A stretch of DNA of 64,000 nt from Lingula anatina (taxonomy: Eukaryota; Brachiopoda; Lingulata; Lingulida; Lingulidae): positions 1-64,000 of the forward strand of contig NW_019775475.1 of NCBI RefSeq assembly GCF_001039355.2, read 5' to 3'. The first letter of the stretch is position 1. Every line of letters begins with the position of its first letter. Positions 24,564 to 63,603 of the stretch are shown piece after piece. The notes under the pieces were generated by a model. That model was not told where the DNA came from and made no database searches. It worked only from the letters and a program-made list of their open reading frames with translations. The translations under genes were made by a program, and so were the position numbers.

Positions 24564-25656
24564 GACTTATTTACTGAAGGTATATTCTCCGGGGCGTGGA
24601 ATCCTGCACAAATTCCACATTGTGTAATCAGAGTTAGTCAACATGTTATTATTTGTAGGGGCCTATACATATGCCTGAGACAGATGCATCACCTGTTAAT
24701 ATTGCACACTGATAAGCATATAAATAAGTAGCAGCCACTGGCAATCAAAGATTCCCCTGTAGATAATGTGTATAAAATCTGAATTCTTGTACATATTATC
24801 TATACACTTTAGATTTAGAACTGAAGATTTGAGGTTGTTCTACTATGCTTCTCTGTGCACTGTGCACGTTAAGTGGAAGACCGAGTCTGATCTGGAGTCA
24901 TGTCGGAGCCCATACATTAATTAATTCGATAACGGAAATTGTTACACCAAAATTCAGTACAATTAAATTAAAGTGGAAGTCAGGGGCTCCACCCCAAATG
25001 TTTGAGAGGTCAAACCTTTGACCTCAGTGTATTATTTTCCACCTTCTCCTAAATAGCTTTCTTTGAAGCCAACTTTGCCCAAGTTCTTCTCCTGGTCAGG
25101 AATGGTGAAATCCTTCTGATATATTGGGTAATCAGTATCTATGTGTGAAGGACAATCGCCGAGTTTTGGAGTTCATTAGTTTATCAATAAATCAGGTGAC
25201 CGGTCAATCTAGGTCAGGGTTAGACTGCAATGTCGTTTACATCTTACCACGTAAGTTCCTGGATTCGATTGATATCTATTCCTGATTCTCTTAGTCGACA
25301 TAAAACATTCACTTATTATTATTGTTATTGAGTGCGAGTACATTTTGGTACCAAAATCTTCTCTGCTTTTACGAATATTCAACACATGCTCGGCTGTAAC
25401 AAGTGATATCATATTTAAGGTCCTGCCTCCCTCCATTTTATGTAATGAAACCACACGTGTGTTCGTGTTTTATTTATCAAGGTGACTTTGGAATGTGTAC
25501 AAAAGTGACTGATTCCTAAGCTTTGGCGTAGACGGATTCGGCCGAATCTCGTACTTGGTGAAAGAACAGATCAACGAACCGTGCTTTGAGCAGGTTGAAT
25601 ACATTCCTCAAAGCTGACAAAGGTGAAACGGCAAATTTGGGTGAAAAACCGCAATC
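24564..25656 (+). other. Subtilase upstream region
   Basis: This is single-copy DNA between the repeat block and the subtilase start codon; the second duplication unit lacks it. It holds no recognisable ORF. The promoter and 5' UTR of the subtilase should lie here, but I see no canonical TATA box in the last 150 bases. The slightly GC-richer stretch from 25525 to the ATG is likely 5' UTR. Confidence 0.45.
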
Positions 25657-27849
25657 ATGAAATTGCCTGCGTTTCTCGCCTTCGTGTTTTTTACGCTTGT
25701 AGCGTTAGAGCTGGCGTATGCCAATGAGCCAGAGAAGAAACCATCCGTGCTGGAGTTAAAGATGGACAAAATTCCTGAGAACCAAAGACTACAGAACTTG
25801 AAGAGGGAAAACCCCGCAGAAATGAGAAGGATGATGAAGGCAAAAGGACTGATAGATATTTCCGAGGAAGAGGGCTTAGGTAATGTTAATAATGTTGATA
25901 TTTGAAATAAGGGTTTGTTCCATTTCTTTTTTCTTTCTTTCTTTACATGAAGCATGAATATTCATATTGCTTCAGACATTTCCATTTATAAACTGCAGGG
26001 CATATTGTGATTTTCATTATTTTGTACCACCAACAAAGTTTTAATTGTATCCTTACCTTGCATTTAAAAGATCTGGTATGCGACCTATTAAAATCACATA
26101 CATTATTGAGTATCGCCTTTTTTCAGTTATGTTGCGTATCTAGTGTCGCTACCCTAGGATCTAGATTTCCGTATTGCCAGCTCGATCTTGATTTCATACA
26201 TAACCCATATCAGCACTACGAAACTCTAGTTACTAGCGTCAACCTGGAGGGTTCTTCGGCAAAATTTTGCCTGAGGCGCCACCATATTTGGAAGTCATAA
26301 ATCTCGTGCGTCATTATTCATTTATAATCCATTTATCACTTATTTAAATTACCACCTTGCATTTTAGTGCCGCTGATAACCGCCACAGATGGTACGGCTG
26401 TTCCTGACCAGTATATTGCCCATCTTTTGCCAGAAGGAGAGTATGGAAAAAGTAGGTGCACCAGCCAATGGAATTGTTTAAAAATTATGTCATTAAAAAA
26501 TAAATAAAAATGATTCTGCATTTATTCAATTTAGAATTTAAAACTTTAATTCCCGTACTTACAAGTAACTATAATATACTATTGGTGGAATGGTCAATAT
26601 GCCAAAGACACAGTTAGTATAGATTAAGTACAAGCATGTACATGTATATGATTATTTTCCCAACAGGGAGGTCTAGAAGTGTCATGAAAATAAAAACGCC
26701 TGCTGAACGTTCATTTCAAAAGCAATATTTATCATACGCATACATTATATAGTTACAATTTTACATCTCTTACAGTTCGTAGCATCCTGAAAGGAAGTGG
26801 TTCTTATCAAAAAGCAAAGTTCATAAAGTTCACTAGAACAAGCAGATACGCCATACTTAAGGGTATAAAAGAAAGGTATTTTATTTTTCAACGGATGTCC
26901 TTTTGATTTTAAAAAAATAGTTTTGATTTTAATGACCGTTATTTTTTAACGTAATCATCATAGTTTGAAATTTGGTCTTCATTTTTTTTTTTTTTTTTGT
27001 GATTTTCATAACGCTTTGGGGTAATCTTTTTTAATCCAACATCATTTTATAGATATGATATCTTACAATTCTCTGATAAGTTTGTTATGGGAAAAAATCC
27101 CACACAATTTTTTTCAGATATGCATAGTTTGTTCGGATTTTTGTCAGTTGTTACTGTTGCAAGTACTTCTGATTTTTAATAGTGATCTTCAACAGCTTCG
27201 CCAGCTTACTGACGTCATTGCGGAAATCGAACAAGATAAAGCAATGTCGATTGATGGATCTTATTGTGCAGGACCTTTTCCAGCATCTCACACATGGGTA
27301 AATGTTATGTGCGTGCATGTGTATGTTTGAGGTTGTACACAAATATGTATGTTCCTGAGCGAGTGTCAATGATTATGAGTCATTTTTCGTATGGTAAATG
27401 TGTCTTAATAAAAGATATAAAAAAAGACTGCCGGCTCCCGTCTAGGACAAAATATCATTACTGAAAAGCTGCCTTTACATAGTATTATTAGGAGATCGGA
27501 GGTCCGGATAAACTGGAAATTGTCATCACTTCTTTAACTCCCACGTAACTCTTAAGTCATGTTTTTAAGATTTTTTATCCAAAAGCAAACAAACAAAAAG
27601 ACAAACCAACGGCGAGAAAACAGCCGCCTTAACTTACGGAAGTAGAAAATGAACTTTTTCTAAATACGGCTTCCTTCCTTTTTGATGCAGAATTTAGACC
27701 GAATAGACGACGAAAGGGATGATGACAGTTTTACCACCTGGGCGGTCGGCTCTGGTATAGACGCATACGTCATGGACACTGGAATAAATCCTGATCACGT
27801 TGACTTCGGAGGAAGAGTGTCATCAGGTAAGTGACATTAAACTGTAATT

Positions 27850-27899
<50 letters not shown>

Positions 27900-28690
27900 G
27901 GAGAGGATGACCTGGCACAAGACAAGAATCAGAAAGAAGACGGTTCTCATCAGAGTTCTTTGTTGTTTTTCCAGGATGGCACGCGAGTTCTTTCTCCGAT
28001 AGCAGAGACACCCATGGTCATGGTACCCATGTGGCCAGTACCTTAGGCGGCGACACCTATGGAGCAGCCAAGCAGGTGAACCTTATTCCCGTCAAGGTGT
28101 GCTCCCGGACAAGGTGTCCAACCTCGGACATCCTGGCAGGACTGAACTGGATAAAGTCACGGGTTCAACAAAACAAGCGTCTGTCAATCATTAACATGTC
28201 ACTGGGTGGTGGGTACTCCTCTTATCTCAATGACGCCGTGTACGCGGTATTGGATGCAGGCATTCCAGTGGTAGTTGCCGCTGGAAATGACGGCAAGGCC
28301 AATGCGTGTAATTTATCCCCGGCAAGCGTAAGCGGAGCCCTCACTGTTGGCGCCACCCAGATAGACGATTACTTGGCTCCGTTTAGTAACATCGGACCGT
28401 GCGTCGATATTTACGCTCCAGGGAAAAATATCAGGGGCGCCTCCTACGCGAACACGCACGGTTCAGTGGCACTTGATGGGACGTCAATGGCGTCCCCTCT
28501 CGTCGCCGGTGTAGCCGCGGGTTTGTTGCAGGCCTATGCCAACGCTGGGTTTTTCAGCGAACCGTCGACAAGCGTCGTTGACACTCTAAACTATGACATC
28601 ATCCAGTATGCGGAGAAGGGTACAGTGAGGGGACTCCCGTCTTCGAACAACAACAATGTTATGCTTCACACCACGTGCCTGACTACCTAA
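25657..28690 (+). CDS. Secreted proteinase-K-like subtilase (S8A) with I9 propeptide
   Basis: This encodes a secreted serine endopeptidase precursor. Six exons join in frame to 457 residues: 25657-25879, 26368-26451, 26776-26875, 27183-27297, 27691-27826 and 27975-28690. The N-terminus MKLPAFLAFVFFTLVALELA is a signal peptide ending near ...AYA. A charged Lys/Glu-rich segment follows, then an inhibitor-I9 prodomain recognisable from VPDQYIAHLLPEG onwards. The catalytic domain has all key residues: Asp203 in YVMDTGI, His235 in GHGTHVAS, oxyanion Asn324 in AAGND and Ser390 in GTSMASP. Cysteines in VKVCSRTRC and NACN suggest proteinase-K-type disulfides. The acceptor at 27183 was chosen because it is the only one that keeps phase with the previous exon. 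The start is the first ATG and gives the signal peptide. A partial copy lies 3.8 kb downstream. The substrate is unknown; digestive, defence or egg-capsule roles are all possible. Confidence 0.92.
27853..27902 (+). repeat. (GA)n microsatellite
   Basis: A GA run lies at the 5' side of the last subtilase intron, just after the splice donor at 27827. It is interrupted once by AA. Confidence 0.9.
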
Positions 28691-30618
28691 CTTTAATATC
28701 ACCCTGAAATGAATTTGTAAAAACAATAAACAGTTCCTTTAAGCTGCAGCAACCTATCAAAGCTGGTCTTTAGAATGTTTTCCTAGAAATGTATTTTTTC
28801 CTCAGATTTATTTAAGATTTTAAGATATCGTATCTTTTTAAGTCTTCCTGTTAACACGGGTTCTGCCTGATGGTATGTTGAGTTAAAATATGAGTTAAAC
28901 GGGAAGCTGTTACTTTTACAGTAGTTCTCAATAGAACCTTGCCAGCGGAATTTTAGACAGAAACAATTTTCATAGCACTAGCTTTTCGGAAACAAACCGA
29001 TTTAAAAAGAGGGGAAATTGATAATATCAAAGCTTTTGCATGTCATATGTTATTTTCCAATGAGCAACAGCTGCTTGGCCTGCTTGCACTTGTATTGTCC
29101 TGACAAGGACAACTCTTACAGAGAAGTGTTACTTAAACGCGATTCCCTATTTGGGATATTAAATGCAAGCTGTATATTGCACACGAGATGCCATCTTATT
29201 TCTGTCTAGTAATTTAACTGCCAAAGAATCAAAACATGCACCCAAAAGTTATACATTTATAGAATTTTACAAAAGGCCTGATAAGCCAATACTGGGTACA
29301 TTGCATCTTGCAATCTGTCTTCCTTGAGACTCTATATTTTAAAGTTTCACATAAGGGGATGTTAGAATGTGGTCTTTATCACGGCATTGGTGGGTACCCC
29401 GGTGTAATAGGTGTACTAATTTGATGTTATGTGGAAATTATGACAACTCGATGTTAAATCATCTAAAGAATAAAAATACAATACTTCGCACAACGATTGT
29501 GATGAGTTACAACTTATTAGTTGGTAGGTGTGATCTACTGGTACTTACTGGTTTCGTAAGGTGAATTTTGGATACTTAAAACATTGTTATACTTCTAGCA
29601 CACACAACAACGCGGAATGAGCATATCAAAGACATGAAATAGTGCAAATGACAACGACTTATAGCTGCGCAAAGAGCCTTTTCAGTCAAGAGAAAAGAGG
29701 CTAATTCTAACCAATTTGAAAATAATTTTATTGAAAATCCTTAAATCTGCCATCTGTGGTGGAAAGCCATGACCTGTACAATGGAGATAACTGTTTGTGA
29801 TCTATATAATTTTTCTATCTTTTTTAACTTGACATTTTACTACTTTTTTCCCCGATTTTTATACTTCTTTCATAAATCTGACTATGCATATCCTATCTAA
29901 TATAAATTCTCATATTTATGATTAGTTTCATACTCTTGATTATGGCTCAATTTAGAAACAAAGCAAAAACAAAACAAAAAATAAAAAGACTTGAATCTTA
30001 TTCACAGAATAAATTGAAAGTCACCAAAACAAACATTTTGATAAAAAATTGTGAAAATAGCAATGATGTAAATGGAATTCATGGGATTTGTGTTGATATT
30101 AATTTTCTTCCTTTTTTCATTTGGAGATACCTCAGTAAATTTCAAAGGAAATGCTAAAAGGACTACTTGTGCTCCTAATTTTTTTTTTTTTTAATTTTTA
30201 AGAAAAGTTAAAATGACTGTAACTGCAAACTTGGCTTAAAGTAAATAAAAGTCTAAAGTAATAGTCCATATTTAGCAATAAAAAATTGCTGGTCTTATTT
30301 GTTAATATTTATGTTTATATCAAAATCCCATGAATGGTCCCTCATTCAAATCAACCTTTTCCTTTAATAATCAAAATGTTCTGAAAATTAATAAGAATAT
30401 AGCAATACACTGCAAACAAATGAAAAAAATCGAACTGTGACACACAGTCTTATACTAAATATTTAGAAAAAAATTCATAATAGTAAGTAAAATATATACA
30501 TGGATCTTTATACAATTAATAACATATTTAAATCAACATGCCCTTGCTGTTGCACTGGTTCAATTACATGATTTCTAAAATGTTATCAGCAGCTTATTTA
30601 TTAAGTTCTTACATTTTT
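28302..30618 (+). repeat. Downstream part of tandem segmental duplication, copy 1
   Basis: This stretch runs from the middle of the last subtilase exon through its 3' UTR and about 1.9 kb of flank, and is repeated at 32070-34605. The subtilase poly(A) signal AATAAA is at 28725-28730 (32493-32498 in the other copy). About 395 bp (roughly 28980-29375) is present only here. From 28731 to 30618 I see no gene. Confidence 0.85.
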
Positions 30619-32072
30619 TAAGTTTTAAGTTAACCTGTTTAGTATTGTGATTCTTCCCGAATAATTGAAAATTTCTTCACGAATTCCTGAGTGTCTGATG
30701 AATAATTTAGATAAATTTAAATTACTTATGCTAACTATGTAAAAGTTATGAACTTGCAAGTCGATATAAAACATCTGCCATATTTTTCAAAAAAATTCTC
30801 GCAAGGTGCCATTAGTGAACTACCTTTAATTCACTCTAAATGGTTTGTCTTTAAATTATATTCAACTATCGGCTTAAAAAGCATTTAGTGTGGATATCCC
30901 ATAAGAGAACGATCATTGTAGCTCTCGCAAACTTTCTCTGTTATTCTGTGAAAGTAGTGGAAAACGACTGCAGTTAACACGATGAACTTAAATAGCATTC
31001 ATTTGATTGCCCACATTTCGTAAAAATAATCAATGGGCAAAGTGGCCATACTTAATAACTTATATCATACCGATTTTCTTATATACACCATTGATTTACC
31101 TTTATCAGTACAACTTAAGCAGATTCCTTTGGTGAATACTTAATGAAACAAACGCATATTCCAAAAATGACATTCTAGAAAATTGATCCATCGCGTGTCT
31201 TCGAGGTATTTCCATGCTTGGCATAAGCTGTATTAATATTTTAAAACAACCTGCTGACCAGCGTGAATTAAAGGTCACATCGTGACACGGTGAATAAAAC
31301 ACCAAATTATGCATGTGATGACTTTCTGTCATACTTATACTTATCAGTCTTGTAGTCCCTCCCCCTCCCAAAACTCAACATGGCCGCCTATTTATGGGAT
31401 TAAAAAAATTAATATACATATTTAATGTAATTTTTGAAAAAGAAATCTTATTTTGGCGCCTCTTTTAACTGCCTAGCCTACATATACTCACTGATTGTTT
31501 GGGATCACAAAAATCAAGAACAAGGTTAAATTCGAAGTCCAAAGCGTGTCTCCAAGGTGTCTCCATGCGAGGCTATCGGCGGTATTAATACTTTACACCA
31601 AGCTGCAGACCAGCGTGATTTAATGGTCAAATCGTGACACTGTGAATAAAGCACCAAATTATGCATGTGATGACTCTCTGTCATACTTATGCATATAAAC
31701 CTTGTACTCCGTCCCAGAATCCCTCCCAAAAAAACAACATGGCCGCCTATTTATGGGATTTTTTAAAAAATAAATATAAATATTTCATGTAATTTTAAAA
31801 AAGAAATCTTCTTTTGGTGCCTATGTTAACTGCCTAGCCTACATAAACTCACTAATTGTATGGGATCATAAAAATCAAGATCAAGGTTAAATTCACAGTC
31901 AAAAGCTAGGCTTTGACTTGCATAAAAAGGGAATGCTTTCAACAAGGCTTTCCATGACGTTTAAGATTATGAAACGTGAAATGTTTGGATAAAATATATT
32001 AAGAATGATGATAATTATGTAATAGATCTTGTAAGTCGATCTAAAACATTTTTTTATTATTTTCCCTATATG
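30619..32072 (+). repeat. Upstream part of tandem segmental duplication, copy 2
   Basis: This diverged copy of 23131-24563 keeps the internal pair of about 358-bp units (ATGGCCGCC at about 31380 and 31739). Its left end abuts the end of copy 1 near 30618, so the two units are directly in tandem. Its right end stops at CCCTATATG, where it is fused to subtilase exon sequence. Confidence 0.85.
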
Positions 32073-32458
32073 CGTGTAATGTATCCCCAGCAAGCGTAAG
32101 CGGAGCGCTTACAGTTGGCGCTACCCAAATAGATGATTACTTGGCTCCGTTTAGTAACATCGGACCGTGCGTTGACATTTACGCTCCAGGGAGGAAGATC
32201 AGGGGCGCCTACTACGCGAGCACGCACGGCTCAGTAGAGCTTGATGGGACGTCAATGGCGTCCCCTCTCGTCGCCGGTGCAGCCGCGGGTTTGTTGCAGG
32301 CCTATGCCGACGCTGGGTTTTTCAGCGAACCGTCCACAAGCGTCGTTGACACTCTAAACTATGACATCATCCAGTATGCGGAGAAGGGCACAGTGAAGGG
32401 ACTCCCGTCTTCGAACAACAATAATGTTATGCTTCACACCACCTGCCTGACTACCTAA
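32070..32458 (+). pseudogene. 5'-truncated subtilase fragment
   Basis: The segment reads open from within the last exon of the subtilase (about residue 331) to the stop. It includes GTSMASP (Ser) and the identical C-terminus LHTTCLTT. It lacks exons 1-5 and therefore the signal peptide, prodomain, catalytic Asp, His and oxyanion Asn. No acceptor precedes it; the DNA upstream is the repeat block. Differences from the parent include N/K, S/Y, N/S, A/E, V/A, N/D and R/K replacements, so it is not a recent copy. It is not a functional protease. Transcription of the remnant cannot be excluded because the 3' UTR is kept. Confidence 0.88.
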
Positions 32459-33058
32459 CTTTAATATCACCCTGAAATGAATTTGTAAAAACAATAAACA
32501 GTACCAGTAAGCTGCAGCAACCTATCAAAGCTGGTCTTTAGAATGTTTTCCTAGAAATGTATTTTTTCCTCAGATGTATTTACGATTTTAAGATATCGTA
32601 ACTTTTTAGGTCTTCCTGTTAAAACGAGTTCTGCCTGAATGTATGTTGAGTTAAATTAATGAGTTAATGAAGGTGCTTTTACAGTAGTTCTCAATAGAAC
32701 CTTGCCAGTGGAATTTTAGATGGAAACAATTTTCATAGCACTGCTTGTCACGGCATTAGTGGGTATCCCAGTGTAATAGGTGGACTAGTTTTATGTTATG
32801 TGGAAATTATGACAACTCGAAGTTAAATCATCTAAAGAATAAAATTATGAGACTTCGCACAACGATCGTGATGCGTTACAACTTATCAGTTGGTAGGTGT
32901 GATCTACTGGTACTTACTGGTGTTGTAAGGTGAATTTCGGATACTTAATACATTGTTATACTTGTAGCACACACCGAACAACAATGCGGAATGAGCACAT
33001 CAAAGAAATAAAACAGGGCAAATGACGATTATAGCCGCGCATAGAGCCTTTTCAGTCA

Positions 33059-33565
33059 TGTTTTTTCGCGACGTCGGTCGCAATTTTAATTGAAAAACAA
33101 TTTTGCCTATACATTGATATAAGCGATGTCACTGTCTTCATATTTGGCGTTTCTTTAAGAAATCTCTTCTCAAAATACCAAAATACAATTCTTATTAAAC
33201 CATACTGTTGGAAAATACACTTGTTTCGCTCACGTTTCGGTTGCAGATGGCTGCAAGCTAAAAATGACCAACTGAACTCTCTTCACACATTTACGTCATA
33301 ACATCTCGCACAATCTAACACAATCATCATATCCGTATACGTCAATTGGTTTCTGCGCCAACACTGAAGTTTTAATCTGAAGCTGCAGTTCCAGAAAAAA
33401 AAAAAAAAAAAAAAAAAAAACAACAACTTTCAACAAGATGTTCAATATAAACTAAGCATTATTCGTTATGAGGTAATGATAAGTAGTGAGGTGAATAGTT
33501 ATTCAGTCTCCTGTATCAAAAATTTTGCCTTATTAATAAAATTTAAATGTCCTAGGTGAACAGAA
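33059..33565. other. About 500-bp insertion specific to duplication copy 2
   Basis: Copy 1 reads straight through this point (TTTTCAGTCA then AGAGAAAAGAGG near 29690). Copy 2 has about 505 extra bases, including a CpG-bearing start (TTTTTTCGCGACGTCGGTCG) and a 26-base poly(A) run near 33395-33420. It could be a retroposed or transposed sequence, or ancestral DNA lost from copy 1. No clear target duplication was found. Confidence 0.6.
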
Positions 33566-34605
33566 TATGAGAAAAGAGGCTAATTTTAACTAATTTGAAA
33601 ATAATTTTATTGAAAATCCTTTAAATCTGCCATCTGTGATGAAAAGCCGTGACCTGTACAATGAAGATAACTGTTTGTGATCTACATAATTTTTGTATCT
33701 TTTTAAACTTGACATTTTACTACTCTTTTTTTTCCGATTTTTATACTTCTTTCATAAATCTGACTACATTTTGCATGTCTTAACTAATGTCAATTCTAAT
33801 AGTTATGAATAGTTTCATACTTCTGATTATGGCTCAATTTAGAAACAAAGCAAAAAAAAAAAAAAATAAAAAAAATAAATAAATAAAATAATAATAAGAC
33901 TTGGATCTTATTCACAGAATAAATTGAAATTCATAAAACAAACATTTAAATAAAAATTGTGAAAATAGCAATGGTGTAAATGGAAATGTACAAGAGAATT
34001 CATGGGATTTATGTTGATATTAATTTTCTTCCTTTTTTCTTTTGGAGATACCTCAGTATATTTTAAAAGAAATGTTTGTCATTTATTCTAATGCTAAAAG
34101 GACTACTTGTGCTCCTAAAATATATATTTATTTTTTTAATTTTTAAGAAAAGTTAAAATGACTGTAATTGCAAACTTGGCTTAAAGTAAATACAGTGATG
34201 GTCCATATTTTTTAACACTAGAAAATTGCTGATCTTATTTGTTAATATTTACGTTTATATCAAAATCCCATGAATGGTCCCTTATTCAAATCAACCTTCT
34301 CCTTTTATAATCAAAATGTTCTGAAAATTAATAAGAATATAACAATACACTGCAAACAAATGAAAAAAAAAAAAAAAAATCCAACTGTGACACACAGTCT
34401 TATACTAAATATTTAGAAAAAAAATCGTAATATTAAGTAAAATATACAATGGATCTTAGACTTTAAGCTTTGTTTATATATACTTAAAATAAAGCCTTTA
34501 TACAATTAATAACATATTTCAATCAACATATCCTTGCTGTTGCACTGGTTCAATGACATGATTTCTAAAATGTGATCAGCAGCTTATTTATTAAGTTTTT
34601 ACATA

Positions 34606-37373
34606 TTTTTCTAAAATTGATATCACTGTGCTCAAAGATGTTTACAATGTCTAAATACCAGAAATAAATAAAATCAAGTGTCATGGTGCACTCACACATA
34701 CAGATCATTTTCCTAAATACTTTATCAAATAATTTTGTCTAGTTTACTGTAAGAAATTTCTACTATGCTTCTATCTCTACCAAAGCTTTGTTTTAGTATA
34801 CAAACAAAATTATTTAGATATAATGTTAATCTTAAACAAAGAATTTGGATCTATCCAGCATTTGCATAACAAATGTATATTCTTGAACTGACAACTAATT
34901 AAAACAGAACTGAAAACTAAATAATTAATTGACATTAAATACAACTGTCTTCCCTGAATGCTGTATTTAGTTAGAAATAATGCTCAACAGAAAAGACTAA
35001 CAATTTTACTAAGTTCTACCAATTTTTTTAAAGTTCTAATACAATAATCTTCTCCAAAATAAGTATCCAAGTAATTCACGTAACTTATGCTGAAAAAAAT
35101 GTTTGAAATATTGTTTACAAAAAGAACAATTGGCTTTACCAATACAGTCACTTTCATAACAGTGGCACATGTTCCATAAAATTTTATCAAAAAAACTCAC
35201 AATTCTGCTTTGCATTGGATTTGTTGGTCAGGCTATATCACAAAAACATTCAAACTTTAAAATTTTCGCTGATGAAAAATATGGTCTGGCTTCCTCTTAG
35301 CGTAACAATCACACTTGTAAGACAAGAAGTGCACAAATTAGTAGGAGAGATTTTAATCTCTAGATTTTAATTTTAATCTATTAAAATAGAGCAGAATTAT
35401 CATATTTACAATAGGTAAACATGTACAATTCCATGTTTAACATGGATGCAATGTTTAACATTAAACCTTGTAAATCATGAAATCAACTTGTTAACTGCAC
35501 AAAAAACCATTTATCTGGATTAAAATTACGAAGAGCAACTGAGCTGGGTTCCTCCAATTGTTAAATGATTCTCTATTCTAAACTGTCATCATATATTCTA
35601 ACTTAAATCATTCAGAAAGGGCCAAAAACCTAGCACTCTGTGTTTATGTCACACTTTAAGAGGTTGATGTTCAGTGTTCCTAATAGAGCAATGACTTGGA
35701 AAGTGACTCCAAATAATGACTTGGAACATGACTCCAAATCCTAGTAATCAAAAGCCATATCTGTCCAGTGCTGTTAATCCAGTGTACAAAATGCAAATAC
35801 ACAATGTACCATGTTATCAACAATACAATTAATAATACCTTAAAACAATTGGCAGCATAGATAAATGAACAATTGTAGCATTTGGTACTGATGATTGCTC
35901 AGAACTGAATAAAGCAATAAAATCAGCAGCATTAAGTCAGCAGTGTATGAAGGGAAGGATTCTCATTAGAAAGCAGCACACTTTGGGAAAGTATTCTGAT
36001 TTTTGCCAATAAGAAAAAAAAATTACTGGAAGTCATCATCTTGGTCCTGAACCAGAACAATTCAACTTTCTTAGGAAGAGCAACCACATTTGTGACAATA
36101 ATTCAAGAAAAAAATGACATCCAGCTGCAAGAAAAGCAATAGATTTAAATGGAACAGTTATAAAAAACTACATTTACTCATGAAAATAACTAGGTGGTAA
36201 TATGAAAATACTCGTCTCACAATGTTTGTCTTTATATGTCCCAGACATAATTGTTGCATAAGATGAAGAACATGGTGTTGCTAAGGATCATGGAATGTGT
36301 AAGTTTTATAAGTCATTTGCTCAATATACACAGCTATCTAAAAACTAGTTGTTCATTTCTAAATAAATTAACCTTCTATTAAAACTATATTCATTACAAA
36401 TCTCGCAGTCAAACTGTACCTGTTATTTCTTTGGGTATTATTACACCAATGATACTAAAGTTTATAAAATATTTTTACAGATATCATTATGTAACCTTAA
36501 CCTTGACAATGTTAAGCATATCATGACTGAAAAGTTCATAGAGGACTGGATATTAAAATTCATCTGTTGTGGCTTTAAAAAATATAACTGAAAAAAAAAA
36601 ATCAAAACTTGCATTTTGACTGGCAATGCTCACATGTCAGAATTATTTATTTTAACTTTATATCTACTTGGTGTGTTTTGCTTCACACATATAACTACTT
36701 GGCTATCTGCAGTGTAGATTCATAAATCATCATTTTTCAAATTCGTACAACAAAAACAGTTTGGCCAAGTATATTACTTGCATTGGTCTACTAGTACTTT
36801 GCTGATCCCTTAACTAGTACCTTAAATATTTGGTTCAATGGATATGTAACACTCACTAATAACTCTGTTTGGACCTATTCAACTAAATGTATTATCATCC
36901 CATAAAATTCCAGTGTCACTGACGCCACACAGGAGTCTTCAAAGTGACTAGAATACAACAGAGTTCAACAGTATATCTGTCTCTTTCTCACTCTGAGCAA
37001 ATTGTCCTGACTGTCTCCATGTTTAACTAGTTTTGCTGCTAACGTGACGCATTTATTGAGCAACTCTTCTAAGTCAAAATTCAATTTCTCATGCTATGAA
37101 CCAGCCACTTTTGGATGACCAAAGAGGAGACCAATGCTCATGCAGTGCAGTGACTTTTGCTAAGGTCTATGTCTGCAGTGTCTAAATATTAATGGCTACT
37201 ATAAGGGCTTTGTATTACTTCATAACAGCTCAGTCAAAACTTGATGTCTAACAATTTATGTCTTCTCGTGGGAGGTATATAAAAACTACATCTATCAGCA
37301 AACCAGGTGCTCTTCAGGCTTGCATGGAACTTACTGGCTAGGTGAAAATTCAGTGGTGTACATTAAATAATGA
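34606..37373 (-). other. Unannotated stretch, likely includes 3' UTR of the flippase gene
   Basis: About 2.8 kb lies between the end of the duplication and the flippase stop codon. It is AT-rich with no convincing ORF, repeat family or splice-bounded exon on either strand. I infer that a long 3' UTR of the minus-strand gene occupies part of it. Confidence 0.4.

Positions 37374-63603
<26,230 letters not shown>

Larger units (their letters stand above)
32070..34605 (+). repeat. Downstream part of tandem segmental duplication, copy 2
   Basis: This copy of 28302-30618 is offset by 3768 bases at its start. It lacks the 395-bp stretch found in copy 1 and carries an extra stretch at 33059-33565. 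Similarity fades near 34605. Apart from the subtilase remnant I see no gene. Confidence 0.85.

Noticed and set aside
28302-34605. A cluster of two functional subtilase genes
   Set aside because: The second copy lacks exons 1-5 and three of the four catalytic-centre residues, so only one gene is functional.
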